DNA from: Deefgea piscis
Lineage (GTDB): Bacteria; Pseudomonadota; Gammaproteobacteria; Burkholderiales; Chitinibacteraceae
Length of the DNA: 64,000 nt
Direction of reading: 5' to 3'
Assembly: GCF_013284055.1 (NCBI RefSeq)
Contig: NZ_CP054143.1
Coordinates: 1,860,001-1,924,000, forward strand
Below, one piece after another: positions 38,183-47,300 of the stretch (position 1 is its first letter; each line of letters starts with the position of its first letter). Made by a program: the position numbers and the translations under genes. The notes under the pieces are model-generated. The model was not told where the DNA came from. It worked only from the letters and a program-made list of their open reading frames with translations, and did no database searches.

Positions 38183-39902
38183 CGGGCTTATTCCTGACCT
38201 TACATTTCCGGCATTGAAATACGGGCGGCTAGAGATCCCCTTAGATCTGCGAGCCTTGCTTTACAAATCAGGTGCAAAGATTAATTCGAGGAAAGTATTT
38301 GGCATGATTGCAGCAGGTCAGTTGGGGCAGCCACTGCATGAGCGTTTGCCGTTAGTGATGAAAATTCACGAAGAATTGACTGCGAAAATTGTTGGGGGTG
38401 AATCAAAGTATTCGATTATTACCTATTTGAAATGTTTGAAAAACTTTTTTACTTGGGCGGAGGATTGTGTTCAAGGACTGTCACTTGAATTAGTGGAGGA
38501 TACTTATCGCCATTGGTGTGATTTTTTGGTGAATCGTCAAAGGCTAAAGCAAATCAAGAATGTTACAGCTTATCACCTTGGACTTATAGTATCGAGAATT
38601 CTTGATTTGGTCTTGGAGCGAACTCAGCCATTGATTGTTAGTACTCGCCTTCGGCGAAAAAGGAGAGCGGTACGTGCTGTTGGTATCGCAGCAGATAAGC
38701 AAAATCTCGCAGATTCATTTGCGTTTGGACACATATGCCTTGATGTTATTAAGAGTTTGTCTTTTGACGCGATTTTTGGTCCCTTACCAATAAAGATCCA
38801 GTTACGTGACGGTAAGACGTTGGAGCATTGGTCTAAATCTAGAGATCCTATCAATGTGATTGCCCTGCAACCGGATTATAAGGCTAAATCCTATGCGGAA
38901 AAAGTTCGGCAGGATCGAGCAAATAGGGAAGCTGATCGCACATTACGAACTCGCCATCCGGTTGCCAACCTTCGAGTAGTTACTGAGCTGCTGGTATTTA
39001 TCGCACAAACCGGAATGAACCTTGCTCAGGCTTTCTCACTACTCCGTGATGAATTTAGCTACAAGAGTACGATAGATGGTTACGAAGTGAGATCCTATAA
39101 GGCTCGGCGCAAGGGAGAGGTCTTGTTCGAGTTTTATTCCGAGTATAAAACGCTCTTTCAAGATTACTTGGTTTGGAGAGATAAAGTTTTTGGTGATAGC
39201 TCCGACCGACTGTTTCCGCTTTTTCGAATACATGGAGCCCTCGAATCGACACCTCCTGACTTTATGGAATTTAAGAAAAAAATCTGTATACCCTCAGGCG
39301 TTCCATTTATTGGCCCCCAGCAACTTAGAAAAACACGTATCAACTGGTTGTTACGTCAATCTCTTAACCCTGACCTTACCGCTGAGCAGGCGCAACATAC
39401 AAAGGCTACTTTGCTTCGCGATTATGAGAAGCCTAGTTTGCAAGTCGCTTTGGTTGAAATTATCCAATTTTGGCAAGAAAATGACCCACTATTGGCCGGA
39501 AGTCCGATGCCTGGTCCCACTATGGGCGTTTGTGATGGCGTGCCAACCCCTTTTTCTGATTTACCTCCTGAGGCAACTAAGCCTGATTGTTCAAATCCGG
39601 TCGGATGTCTATTTTGTGAGCATTACCGTGACATTGATAGTGCCGATTATGTTTGGGCAACAGCCAGTATGCTTTACTTCAATACAATAATTTTGCAGCA
39701 CTATCGGCCTATGTTAAAGGGTAAAGCTGATACAGCATGTCATATAGAACTGGCCATCGAAGTACTGACAAAGAAATTAAAGTGGTATAGCGACTCAAAC
39801 CTCCACCGTAAGGCGTGGGTCGAAGAGGCAAATGAAAAACTGGCAGAAGGTGAGTTTCATGCGCATTGGCATTATTTGATCAAAAGCGCGGAGGGAATTT
39901 AA
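38169..39902 (+). CDS. Recombinase-fold protein 2, altered active site
   Basis: A 577-residue protein with a tyrosine-recombinase-like catalytic domain. The first catalytic Arg is replaced: the motif reads TGMNLAQAFSL (about residue 285) where TGxRxxE is expected. The box II motif is QQLRKTR (His replaced by Gln), while H and Y remain in AQHTKATLLRDYEKP. A cysteine cluster (CDGVPTPF ... CSNPVGCLFCEHY) follows, a possible zinc site. It is probably a structural partner rather than an independent recombinase. It overlaps protein 1 and is followed after 2 bases by protein 3. Confidence 0.8.
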   Translation: MQMLDGLIPDLTFPALKYGRLEIPLDLRALLYKSGAKINSRKVFGMIAAGQLGQPLHERLPLVMKIHEELTAKIVGGESKYSIITYLKCLKNFFTWAEDCVQGLSLELVEDTYRHWCDFLVNRQRLKQIKNVTAYHLGLIVSRILDLVLERTQPLIVSTRLRRKRRAVRAVGIAADKQNLADSFAFGHICLDVIKSLSFDAIFGPLPIKIQLRDGKTLEHWSKSRDPINVIALQPDYKAKSYAEKVRQDRANREADRTLRTRHPVANLRVVTELLVFIAQTGMNLAQAFSLLRDEFSYKSTIDGYEVRSYKARRKGEVLFEFYSEYKTLFQDYLVWRDKVFGDSSDRLFPLFRIHGALESTPPDFMEFKKKICIPSGVPFIGPQQLRKTRINWLLRQSLNPDLTAEQAQHTKATLLRDYEKPSLQVALVEIIQFWQENDPLLAGSPMPGPTMGVCDGVPTPFSDLPPEATKPDCSNPVGCLFCEHYRDIDSADYVWATASMLYFNTIILQHYRPMLKGKADTACHIELAIEVLTKKLKWYSDSNLHRKAWVEEANEKLAEGEFHAHWHYLIKSAEGI

Positions 39903-39904
39903 GT

Positions 39905-41947
39905 ATGACTGTTAACTTAAGCCATTTTGGTTTGTGTATGGAATTACCTGAAGTATCCTCCCCCTCTATGTCCTTTCGGCCACCATCTTGGCCTCCACCG
40001 AAAGATTGGGTGTGTATTGAGGATCGGGATGGGAATCCTGTTTCTTGTTATGGCGATTCAATATGGCATTTTTATCCTTGGGCAGGAATAACTTTAAATT
40101 TTCATTTTGGAGATGGTCCTAAATTAAATTCGCGCTCGCATGTTATCGATTTGGCTAATATTGAACTTCTACGTCAGTTGGTAACTTGGAGAGGATGGGG
40201 GCCTCGAGCAGCGATAAATGTTCACACCCTTGTGGGTAACTTTGCCATTCCCTTAAGAAAAATTATTTCTATTTGTAGTGAAAATAATATCCTTGCTTCT
40301 GATCTGTCACGTTATCCAGCTGTTATTGATGAAATTGCTCAACAACTGCCGAAAGCTACTTTTAGTCAAATTGTTGCGGAATTAGATCGCTTAAGGGATG
40401 CAAGTGAATTCCTAGGCTTTGAATTACTTGATGCCGCTGGGATTATGCGTTTGAAAGTTTTGCAACCGGTTCATAATAGTTTTCAAACCGAGTACATTCC
40501 GAGTCGTATTTGGACTTATTTGGTTCTACGAATTGCGGAGTGCATTAATGACTACATTGTGCATCAAGAAAAAATTGAAGCTTGTTTTGAATTTTGCATA
40601 AGTGCGTACGTAAATAATAATGTGATCGCTTATCGCGAGAGTACAGGAAAGACACATTACAATCCATTTCAGTCCGCTCGAAAAAGCAAAAATTCTGAAC
40701 TTGTGTATCTCGGGGCTTTTGTTGATACAGCAGAGCGCTTTGGGATAAAAGAGGTAATTGAGCGTTGGGTTGGAAGAGTTGACGAAAAATCGGGTATCAG
40801 AAAATTTGGAGCCTATTTATCGTTGATTCAGAACGTGGCACTTGCAAATATTGTAGCTTTCACGATGATGCGTGTCGAAGAGGCTGCAAGCGTTCGTTTG
40901 AATTGCCTATTATGGTACGACGATCCAGTGTACGGTCGAGTGCCCCTTATTCAGGCCGAAACGACTAAAACGGATCCAGACGATAGCGCTTTGTGGGTAA
41001 CTAGCCCAAGTGTTGAACCCGCGATAAACACCCTAAAATCGATTGCAAAGATAAGACTGTCAAGTGTGGGGCGATGGGCAGAAGAGAATAATCCCCTGTT
41101 ATTAACCGTGCCATTTGAACCATGGATGGGAGGTAGGAAATCGGCTAAACGATCTGGACTCAAAGCTCGTGTAGGCAGTTTGGGTGAGCTTGTCCGCGTA
41201 AATCCTTTACTCTTTGATGCTCAGCAGATCACAATTAATGAGAACGATCTTAAAATTGCAAAAAGCGTGGGTCCTCTCAATACAGAGAAATTTAAGATTG
41301 GCTTTGTATGGCCAATAGCATGGCATCAGTTTCGTCGTACAAGCGCGGTAAATATGTTTGCGTCTGGCTTGATTAGCGATCCATCAATGCAATTTCAGAT
41401 GAAGCATCAAACCAGATTAATGCCACTTTATTATGGGCGCGGCAACACAGCACTTCGTTTGAATGATGCTGTGCGTGTTTTGCTAGTCAATTCGCAATAC
41501 GAGGTCATGGGAAGGCAATTGGCTGAAGTGCATACTGATCGTTTTATTAGCCCTTATGGTGATAATCACAAGGCGGGGCTTCTTGCTCCAGCTAATAACG
41601 GGCAACCAGTAAATCTTATTAGCGAGGGTGATGCCCAGCACTATGAAAAATCTGCACGACGACAAGAGCTAAATTTCCGATTAACGGCGCTGGGTGCATG
41701 TATGAAAAATGGGCCTTGCGATGGGGACTGCGTGTCTTCGATTGGAGATTGTGCTGGTGGAGATGGTAAAGCCCCGTGTGCGAATGTTTTGTTTGATCGT
41801 ACTAATGCTGAAAAGAACAAAATTCGGCTGGCGGGGGTGATTAAGCAAATAGAGGCGACGCCAGTGGATACACCGCGCTATCGCCATCTTGAGCAAGAGC
41901 GGCGCGGATTGGAGAATTATTTTGCCTATATCAGAAATGAAATCTGA
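39905..41947 (+). CDS. Tyrosine recombinase 3 of island module, large
   Basis: A 680-residue protein starting at ATG 39905 with GGAGGG upstream. The catalytic set is complete: Arg in MMRVEEAASVRL (about 322), Lys in AETTKTDPDD, HQFRRT (about 474-479), then MKHQTRLMPLYYGRG with His and Tyr (about 500-510). The C-terminus has a cysteine cluster (CMKNGPCDGDCVSSIGDC ... PCANVLFD), likely metal-binding. It resembles TnpB-like large recombinases of Tn554 and GmtZ-type integrases. It overlaps the next gene by 11 bases. Confidence 0.85.
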   Translation: MTVNLSHFGLCMELPEVSSPSMSFRPPSWPPPKDWVCIEDRDGNPVSCYGDSIWHFYPWAGITLNFHFGDGPKLNSRSHVIDLANIELLRQLVTWRGWGPRAAINVHTLVGNFAIPLRKIISICSENNILASDLSRYPAVIDEIAQQLPKATFSQIVAELDRLRDASEFLGFELLDAAGIMRLKVLQPVHNSFQTEYIPSRIWTYLVLRIAECINDYIVHQEKIEACFEFCISAYVNNNVIAYRESTGKTHYNPFQSARKSKNSELVYLGAFVDTAERFGIKEVIERWVGRVDEKSGIRKFGAYLSLIQNVALANIVAFTMMRVEEAASVRLNCLLWYDDPVYGRVPLIQAETTKTDPDDSALWVTSPSVEPAINTLKSIAKIRLSSVGRWAEENNPLLLTVPFEPWMGGRKSAKRSGLKARVGSLGELVRVNPLLFDAQQITINENDLKIAKSVGPLNTEKFKIGFVWPIAWHQFRRTSAVNMFASGLISDPSMQFQMKHQTRLMPLYYGRGNTALRLNDAVRVLLVNSQYEVMGRQLAEVHTDRFISPYGDNHKAGLLAPANNGQPVNLISEGDAQHYEKSARRQELNFRLTALGACMKNGPCDGDCVSSIGDCAGGDGKAPCANVLFDRTNAEKNKIRLAGVIKQIEATPVDTPRYRHLEQERRGLENYFAYIRNEI

Positions 41948-42371
41948 TCTATCTTCAGGTGCGGAACAACGTTTTCGTGAGGCTTTTGAGCGCTTGAAAC
42001 TCGGAGTGCCGCAGGAAGTGCCTAAAGGATCAAAAGTTAGTCAAAACAATGTAGCTAAAGAGGCGGGCTGTGATCCGAGTGCCCTGAAGAAAGCTCGTTT
42101 CCCATTGCTGGTTTTGGAAATTCAAGAGTGGATTAATACTCATCAAATTGATCAACCAATTTCAGATCGTCAAAAAAATATCAAGCAGCGAAAAAAAAAT
42201 CGGACCACGAAAGAGGCATTGGAGGCTTTGAAAATACAACGGGATATTGCCGCCGGATTACTTGCGGATGCAAACCTGATAATTCTTGAGTTGAGCGATA
42301 AAGTGACGGATTTACAAACTCGGTTGGATCAGCTTCAACCGACTGCTCATATTTTGAGTTTGCGAAAATGA
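41937..42371 (+). CDS. Small HTH/coiled-coil accessory protein of module
   Basis: I start this 144-residue protein at ATG 41937, overlapping recombinase 3; a TTG at 41889 would lengthen it by 16 residues. The first half has a helix-turn-helix-like segment (SQNNVAKEAGCDPSALKKARFP, about residues 35-56 in two parts). The second half is a basic stretch (QKNIKQRKKNRTTKEAL) and a coiled coil (LADANLIILELSDKVTDLQT, then RLDQLQ). Its size and place match TnpC of Tn554 or GmtX, which assist recombination; this is an inference from context. Confidence 0.7.
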   Translation: MKSDLSSGAEQRFREAFERLKLGVPQEVPKGSKVSQNNVAKEAGCDPSALKKARFPLLVLEIQEWINTHQIDQPISDRQKNIKQRKKNRTTKEALEALKIQRDIAAGLLADANLIILELSDKVTDLQTRLDQLQPTAHILSLRK

Positions 42372-42387
42372 TTGCGGAATCTTGCTT

Positions 42388-42472
42388 ATCCACCCAAATT
42401 CATCGTCCATCGCCAGCACGATTACCTATTTCGCCACCAACAAATGAGGGTTAATGCTCGCTGGAACGACTG
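42388..42472. repeat. Diverged dispersed repeat, copy B
   Basis: It matches 18246-18345 in order and wording of several blocks (TTATCCACCCAAA, TCGCCACCAACAAA, TAATGCTCG, TGGAACGACTG). It lies 17 bases after the recombinase module. The stretch 42473-42783 has short hairpins (CTGCAAT/ATTGCAG at about 42548-42568) and no gene I can support. Confidence 0.55.
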
Positions 42473-42783
42473 AGTTAGACTAGGTGACAGCCGCAGTCGG
42501 CCAACAACGAACTCTGAGGCGCAACATTTTTGGGATAAATGAACGCCTGCAATGACTTCGATTGCAGACACTTAAATTATGTAGTGACCGACAGCTTTTG
42601 TTACCCGCCCAACCCGTCCCGATCAAATCGGTCAGCGTTGCTTCGTGTTGCGTGCGTATAAAATGCATGTTATGCGTCGCGTTACGACACAACGCTTTAA
42701 TAGCATTTTTTTGGGGCTGTATGAAGTACCGCCCTTTCGACTATTCTTAAATGTTAATTTGAAAGCCGGTAGCCCCTATCTGG

Positions 42784-42855
42784 ATTTAACGCCGCGCTCA
42801 CCGGTAAATTAGGAGCGCAGCGAGTAATTTATCCGTGTGCAGCAACTTGTTAGTT
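42784..42855 (-). other. Integron attC-like recombination site
   Basis: On the minus strand the 72 bases run from AACTAAC (like RYYYAAC) to GTTAAAT (GTTRRRY). Inside, CACGGATAAATTA pairs with TAATTTACCGGTG (11 of 13), with GTTGCTGC facing GCGGC near the base and TCGCTGCGC in the loop. Ends, length and hairpin fit an attC. It lies 40 bases after the stop of the minus-strand 474-residue gene, the place an attC takes in a gene cassette. No integron integrase is in the window. Confidence 0.65.
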
Positions 42856-42894
42856 GCGCCTTAATCGGATTATGTTGGTTTATATATGTGTAAA

Positions 42895-44319
42895 TCATAA
42901 TTTGCCAAAACTGCCTAAGCTCTTTCTCTTATCTTCATCATAAAACTCAGACAAATATCCATTTAACGAATGTGCAACTGAACCAATAACGCCTTTATCC
43001 GTAGATATAAAGCCAATAGGCACAGGTACACGATAACTGTCAGGTAAGCTCAAGTAATAAGTGACAGCCACAAGCCTATCTTCAAGCAACACAACCTCTA
43101 CATCACCGTTTAGGTAACCCTCCACATATCCATGCAGGTTATTTTTAATATCCGCTAAATTATGTAGCCAATCATTCTTTTCTCTAGGGGTATATTCGCC
43201 TGATAGAGGTACCATGACTTTAAAATCGTACACTATTTTAGATCTCTTACCGCTTGTCTTACTTCCAGTCACAAGCTCAGTAAGACAAGAATTGATACGA
43301 TCACTTTTACCCCAGAACGGGTTACTTGGGACTAACCACTTCATATCCACCACACCATCTTGGTGCTGTGCGATAATAGCTTTCTTCTCTTTTTCAAATA
43401 ATTCATAAAATTTTGGCCAATTTTCAGGACTATATAAACCTCCAACAAATGGAATATACCTTCCTTTATTGGCATCCTCTCCGGCTTTTAACTGAATAAA
43501 TTCATCAACTTTAAAAGCACTGGCACTGAATAGCTTTTGTGTATTCCTGTCTTTTAATGTTTCTATGGCACTTAGAATCTCTATATGGTTATTTCTTCTA
43601 GATTGAGCATTAATCTCAGATGCGATCAACTCCAAAGCTTCAGAAGATTCCTTAAGGCCCTCGATATCATTTGTGTCAACCGCTTTACCATCGACATCCA
43701 TTTCAAATGCTAATTTGATGCGATAGGGCTCACTTCCAATTTGATTTAGCGACTCCACTTTATAAATATTTGGCTTACCACCTTCTTTATCTTTTACATG
43801 ATCCATGTAGCCATCTTCAATTAGGTCTTGGAAGTGCCTTTGAAAGGCCTTAGAGACCAGTCGATCTCTGTTAGCCACTTTGCTACTGGCCACATCTAGT
43901 TTAAAACCCTGAGTCCATAATCTTCCTAGACGTTTATTTTGCGTAGAAACACAGGTTAAGGACGTTAATTCAAAGCCTAGCGTTGCGCCGGTAGAGCGCA
44001 ACTCACTTACATTTAAAGTACTCCCTAACGTTTCAAAGTATCCTTCGCTTTTTTCAGTCAGGAAAACTTGATCGCGATCGTTGTACTTAAGCTCTTCTCT
44101 CTTTATTAAATCAGAGATTGCTTCTTTGGTTTCTCGCTCATTTAATCCAAAATAGCGAGCAATATGATTTGGCGAGATAGCCCCTAGCTGTGCTAGTCTA
44201 AGGATATATTCCCTTATAAAGGGCAGCCCCTGTTTGGTGGCATACGAAAACTTAATATTGTAACGATAGCTTGGCAATATAAAGTCAATTTCATTAAAAG
44301 TGATTTTCAGGTTGCTCAT
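42895..44319 (-). CDS. Winged-helix partner protein, hypothetical
   Basis: A 474-residue soluble protein with no named family. Residues about 30-95 (FIREYILRLAQLGAISPNHI, then ARYFGLNERETKEAISDLIK) form a winged-helix-like DNA-binding unit. A second helical, basic segment (VSKAFQRHFQDLIEDGYMDH) looks like another winged helix. The C-terminal third is mixed alpha/beta with no HKD (PLD) motif and no clear nuclease centre. It lies 16 bases after the 1666-residue gene on the same strand, so it is the second gene of that operon. Function unknown; a defence partner is inferred from context. Confidence 0.7.
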   Translation of the reverse strand: MSNLKITFNEIDFILPSYRYNIKFSYATKQGLPFIREYILRLAQLGAISPNHIARYFGLNERETKEAISDLIKREELKYNDRDQVFLTEKSEGYFETLGSTLNVSELRSTGATLGFELTSLTCVSTQNKRLGRLWTQGFKLDVASSKVANRDRLVSKAFQRHFQDLIEDGYMDHVKDKEGGKPNIYKVESLNQIGSEPYRIKLAFEMDVDGKAVDTNDIEGLKESSEALELIASEINAQSRRNNHIEILSAIETLKDRNTQKLFSASAFKVDEFIQLKAGEDANKGRYIPFVGGLYSPENWPKFYELFEKEKKAIIAQHQDGVVDMKWLVPSNPFWGKSDRINSCLTELVTGSKTSGKRSKIVYDFKVMVPLSGEYTPREKNDWLHNLADIKNNLHGYVEGYLNGDVEVVLLEDRLVAVTYYLSLPDSYRVPVPIGFISTDKGVIGSVAHSLNGYLSEFYDEDKRKSLGSFGKL

Positions 44320-44335
44320 TTTACTTTTTCACCTC

Positions 44336-47300
44336 TTAGAAATTTTCCGCATTAATCAAACTGTAATTGCTTGGTTCTTTTAACCTTCTCTGCTCAATAT
44401 AGTCAAATACTTTACCCAGCGGCAAATCTTGGTTTTTACCTTTCCACATTTCACTATTGCCCACTATTACCAGCCTATCCATCGCCCGTGAAAGACCCAC
44501 ATTAATACGATTTGGCGACCGTAAAAAACCTGGACTTTGGTGAGTGTCACTACGAGTGATCGATAAAATAACAATTCTATTCTCTTTACCTTGATAGCTA
44601 TCAACAGTATCAATACGTATCAATGATTTAAACTGCTCACTCCAGGTCTGCTCTGCCACTTTCCGACGCAAACGTTTCTTTTGCTCGGCATACATACAAA
44701 TAATACCAATTGGCAATTCGCCTTTATCTTTATTCATTTGTAAAGCTAAAGACTCAACTTGATCATCTTTCTGAGCAATTCCAGATAATAGCTTAATAAT
44801 CACATTAACTTCCGTGGTATTGGCAATGCTGCTGCCTTTACCATCTTTATCATGATTAGCTCTTTTACCAAACGCAGCTGTATCTAACCAGGTTGTATAA
44901 GCTTTTATGCCATTAGGCAGAGACTGGTAAACATCTGGTATTTCCCTAAATCCTGTTACAAGTTCACCTTGATAAAAGCAATCAGATACCATGTTACCGA
45001 TGGGCTCAACCATTCGATACTGGGTAAGTAATTTAGCACCGGCCAATTTGCCATAATGTGATTTAAAAGCTCTTTCAAAATCGGATTGTACTAATTCGTC
45101 TAGATCGACTTCATCTGAATATACGCCCAGTTTTTTTGCCAAGGCCTTTTTATGAGGTATGGTATATAACGGCGGTAGTTGGTGATGATCACCGACCAAT
45201 AATATTCGCTTACCAGCTTGCATGGCGATGGCTAACTCACTAGAGATGGAACGGGCAGCTTCATCAATAATAACCCAGTCATATTGATTTTCTGCAATAC
45301 CAATGTGGCGCTGGCCAATCCCCACACAAGTGCCCGTTACTAACTGCCTAGAACGTGCAAAGAACTCATCATAGTTAACACGCCCGCTCTCTAATACCTC
45401 AAGCATATCTCTTGAAATTTTACAAAGTACTTTTGCACGCATACTTTCTTTAGGTTGTATGGCATAAGCAGCCTCTAAAGCCGCCCATAATGTCGATGAC
45501 ATCCCAGCCAAATTATCCGCTTTAAGCTGAACTTCAAATTGATTCTGTATTCTATCCTTAAGATTTGAGAACAGTTCTTTAAATTGTTTTTTCAATCCTT
45601 CAATATCATCTTCATGAGTACCTTCTTTTTCAATAGACTTTTGAAACCCGAGAAGCGTATCTATTTGCCTAATGATTAGCAGCTCTAACTCACACGCTTC
45701 ACTCAAAAATGCCTTATCAAGACCTAACGACTGGCTTAAAGAAGAAACACGCTCTTTAGATTCGGCGACAAATAGAGCCCGACGCTCATCCACCAAAGCC
45801 TGCGAATAAACATCTTTTAACCCATCAGATACAGAACTTTCTTTGTTGCTAAACCTCACAACGTCTAACGGGGTGTTTAATCGCAAGCAGTGTTTACGAA
45901 TTCGTCCTGCTGCCGTATTAACAGCCTCATGTGATTGGCTCACTAACAGAATTCTTTCAGCCCCTTGTTTTTCAATTAAATAATGAACAAAAGCTGCAAT
46001 AAATTCTGTTTTACCCGTGCCAGGAGGGCCTTGTAACAAAGATACCGGGCCAGTTCTAAGTAACTGCCGAAATGCCAACCTTTGTTGCTCATTTAAGCTT
46101 ATCAAATTGCCTTTATCATCTTCACGGTCATAGCGTTTAAAGTCACTGTCTGTCACCGTAATTTCATATGAAATAGGGTCTCTATCAGAAGTGGGCTCAA
46201 AGTAATCAACCAAGTCAGGTATGGTTGACTCACTGGCCAGAATTTTTTCTAACGCACCTTTTCGTTTTTCATAAGACGCTTTATCTTGCTTGGTTCTGAA
46301 GAATAGCTCTTCCGACTCTTTAAGGTGCTTTGCAGAACTTCTTATTTTATGCAAACGTACTTCAGTTAGATCTGATTTTTTAAGGTTAACAACCCCCAAT
46401 ACCTTTTCATCGTCCCCCTTGCGTTGAACCGCTTCAATCACATCATTCCTATTAAATTTAGATAATGGGTCATGTTCAGATTCATGATTTAAGATAACTT
46501 CATCATCATGGTCAGGGACGGCTTCAGCCTCAGTAGCCAGCTCGATATATGGATATGATTCCGTTTCTGTTTTTAAAATGTTACGCCATAAATCACGGGT
46601 TGATATATCGACAGGCTTAATAATTGGATCATTCGTTGATGCTGTTTCAGACTCTGGGCTAGCTTCTACCTGAGAATTTTCTGCTACAACTGATTCAAAA
46701 AGAGAAATGGCACGTCTAAACTCAGCTCGTTGACGTAAATCTCTGTTTAGGGCGTCAATATTTGGAGAATAATCACAATGAATTCTTAATCCATAAGGTA
46801 ACTCTAATTTACTTTTTTCCCTATATTTCGGACTAACATCTGCTCTAGAGGTGGGCTTCAACCCAAACTTTAATTCTTTCTCATATTTGTCATAAAAGAA
46901 CCGAACACTACCGCCAATGCCATAAATTTCCACAATCAGATTATCGGTTTTTTGATTGCTTGATTGAATATCAACATACAACGAACCATTTTCTGGAAAT
47001 ATTTCTAATGTAGTAAAGATCTCATCATTTTTTGGCCTAAGGGTTACATTAATAAATTCAATATCCGAATCACTACCATTAAAGGCATCTTTAAAGCGCT
47101 CTAAGCTCTTAAATCCGTATTCAACATCATTCAGCTCAACCTGAATTACATCGCTTATATCCTGCATATCCGCGCTTGGCTTGCCCCACTCTAGGCCAAG
47201 CAACTCAGCACTCATTCGCATCACTGCAAAATTATCTCTTTCATATGCGGTACAGCCGTCAATATTGTCTGGACTATAAGTGTGGTTTTTAACTTCACTC

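Noticed and set aside
42473-42783. Further attC sites in the gap after the recombinase module
   Set aside because: GCCCAAC...GTTGCTT near 42607-42655 has weak pairing and a poor right-hand core.
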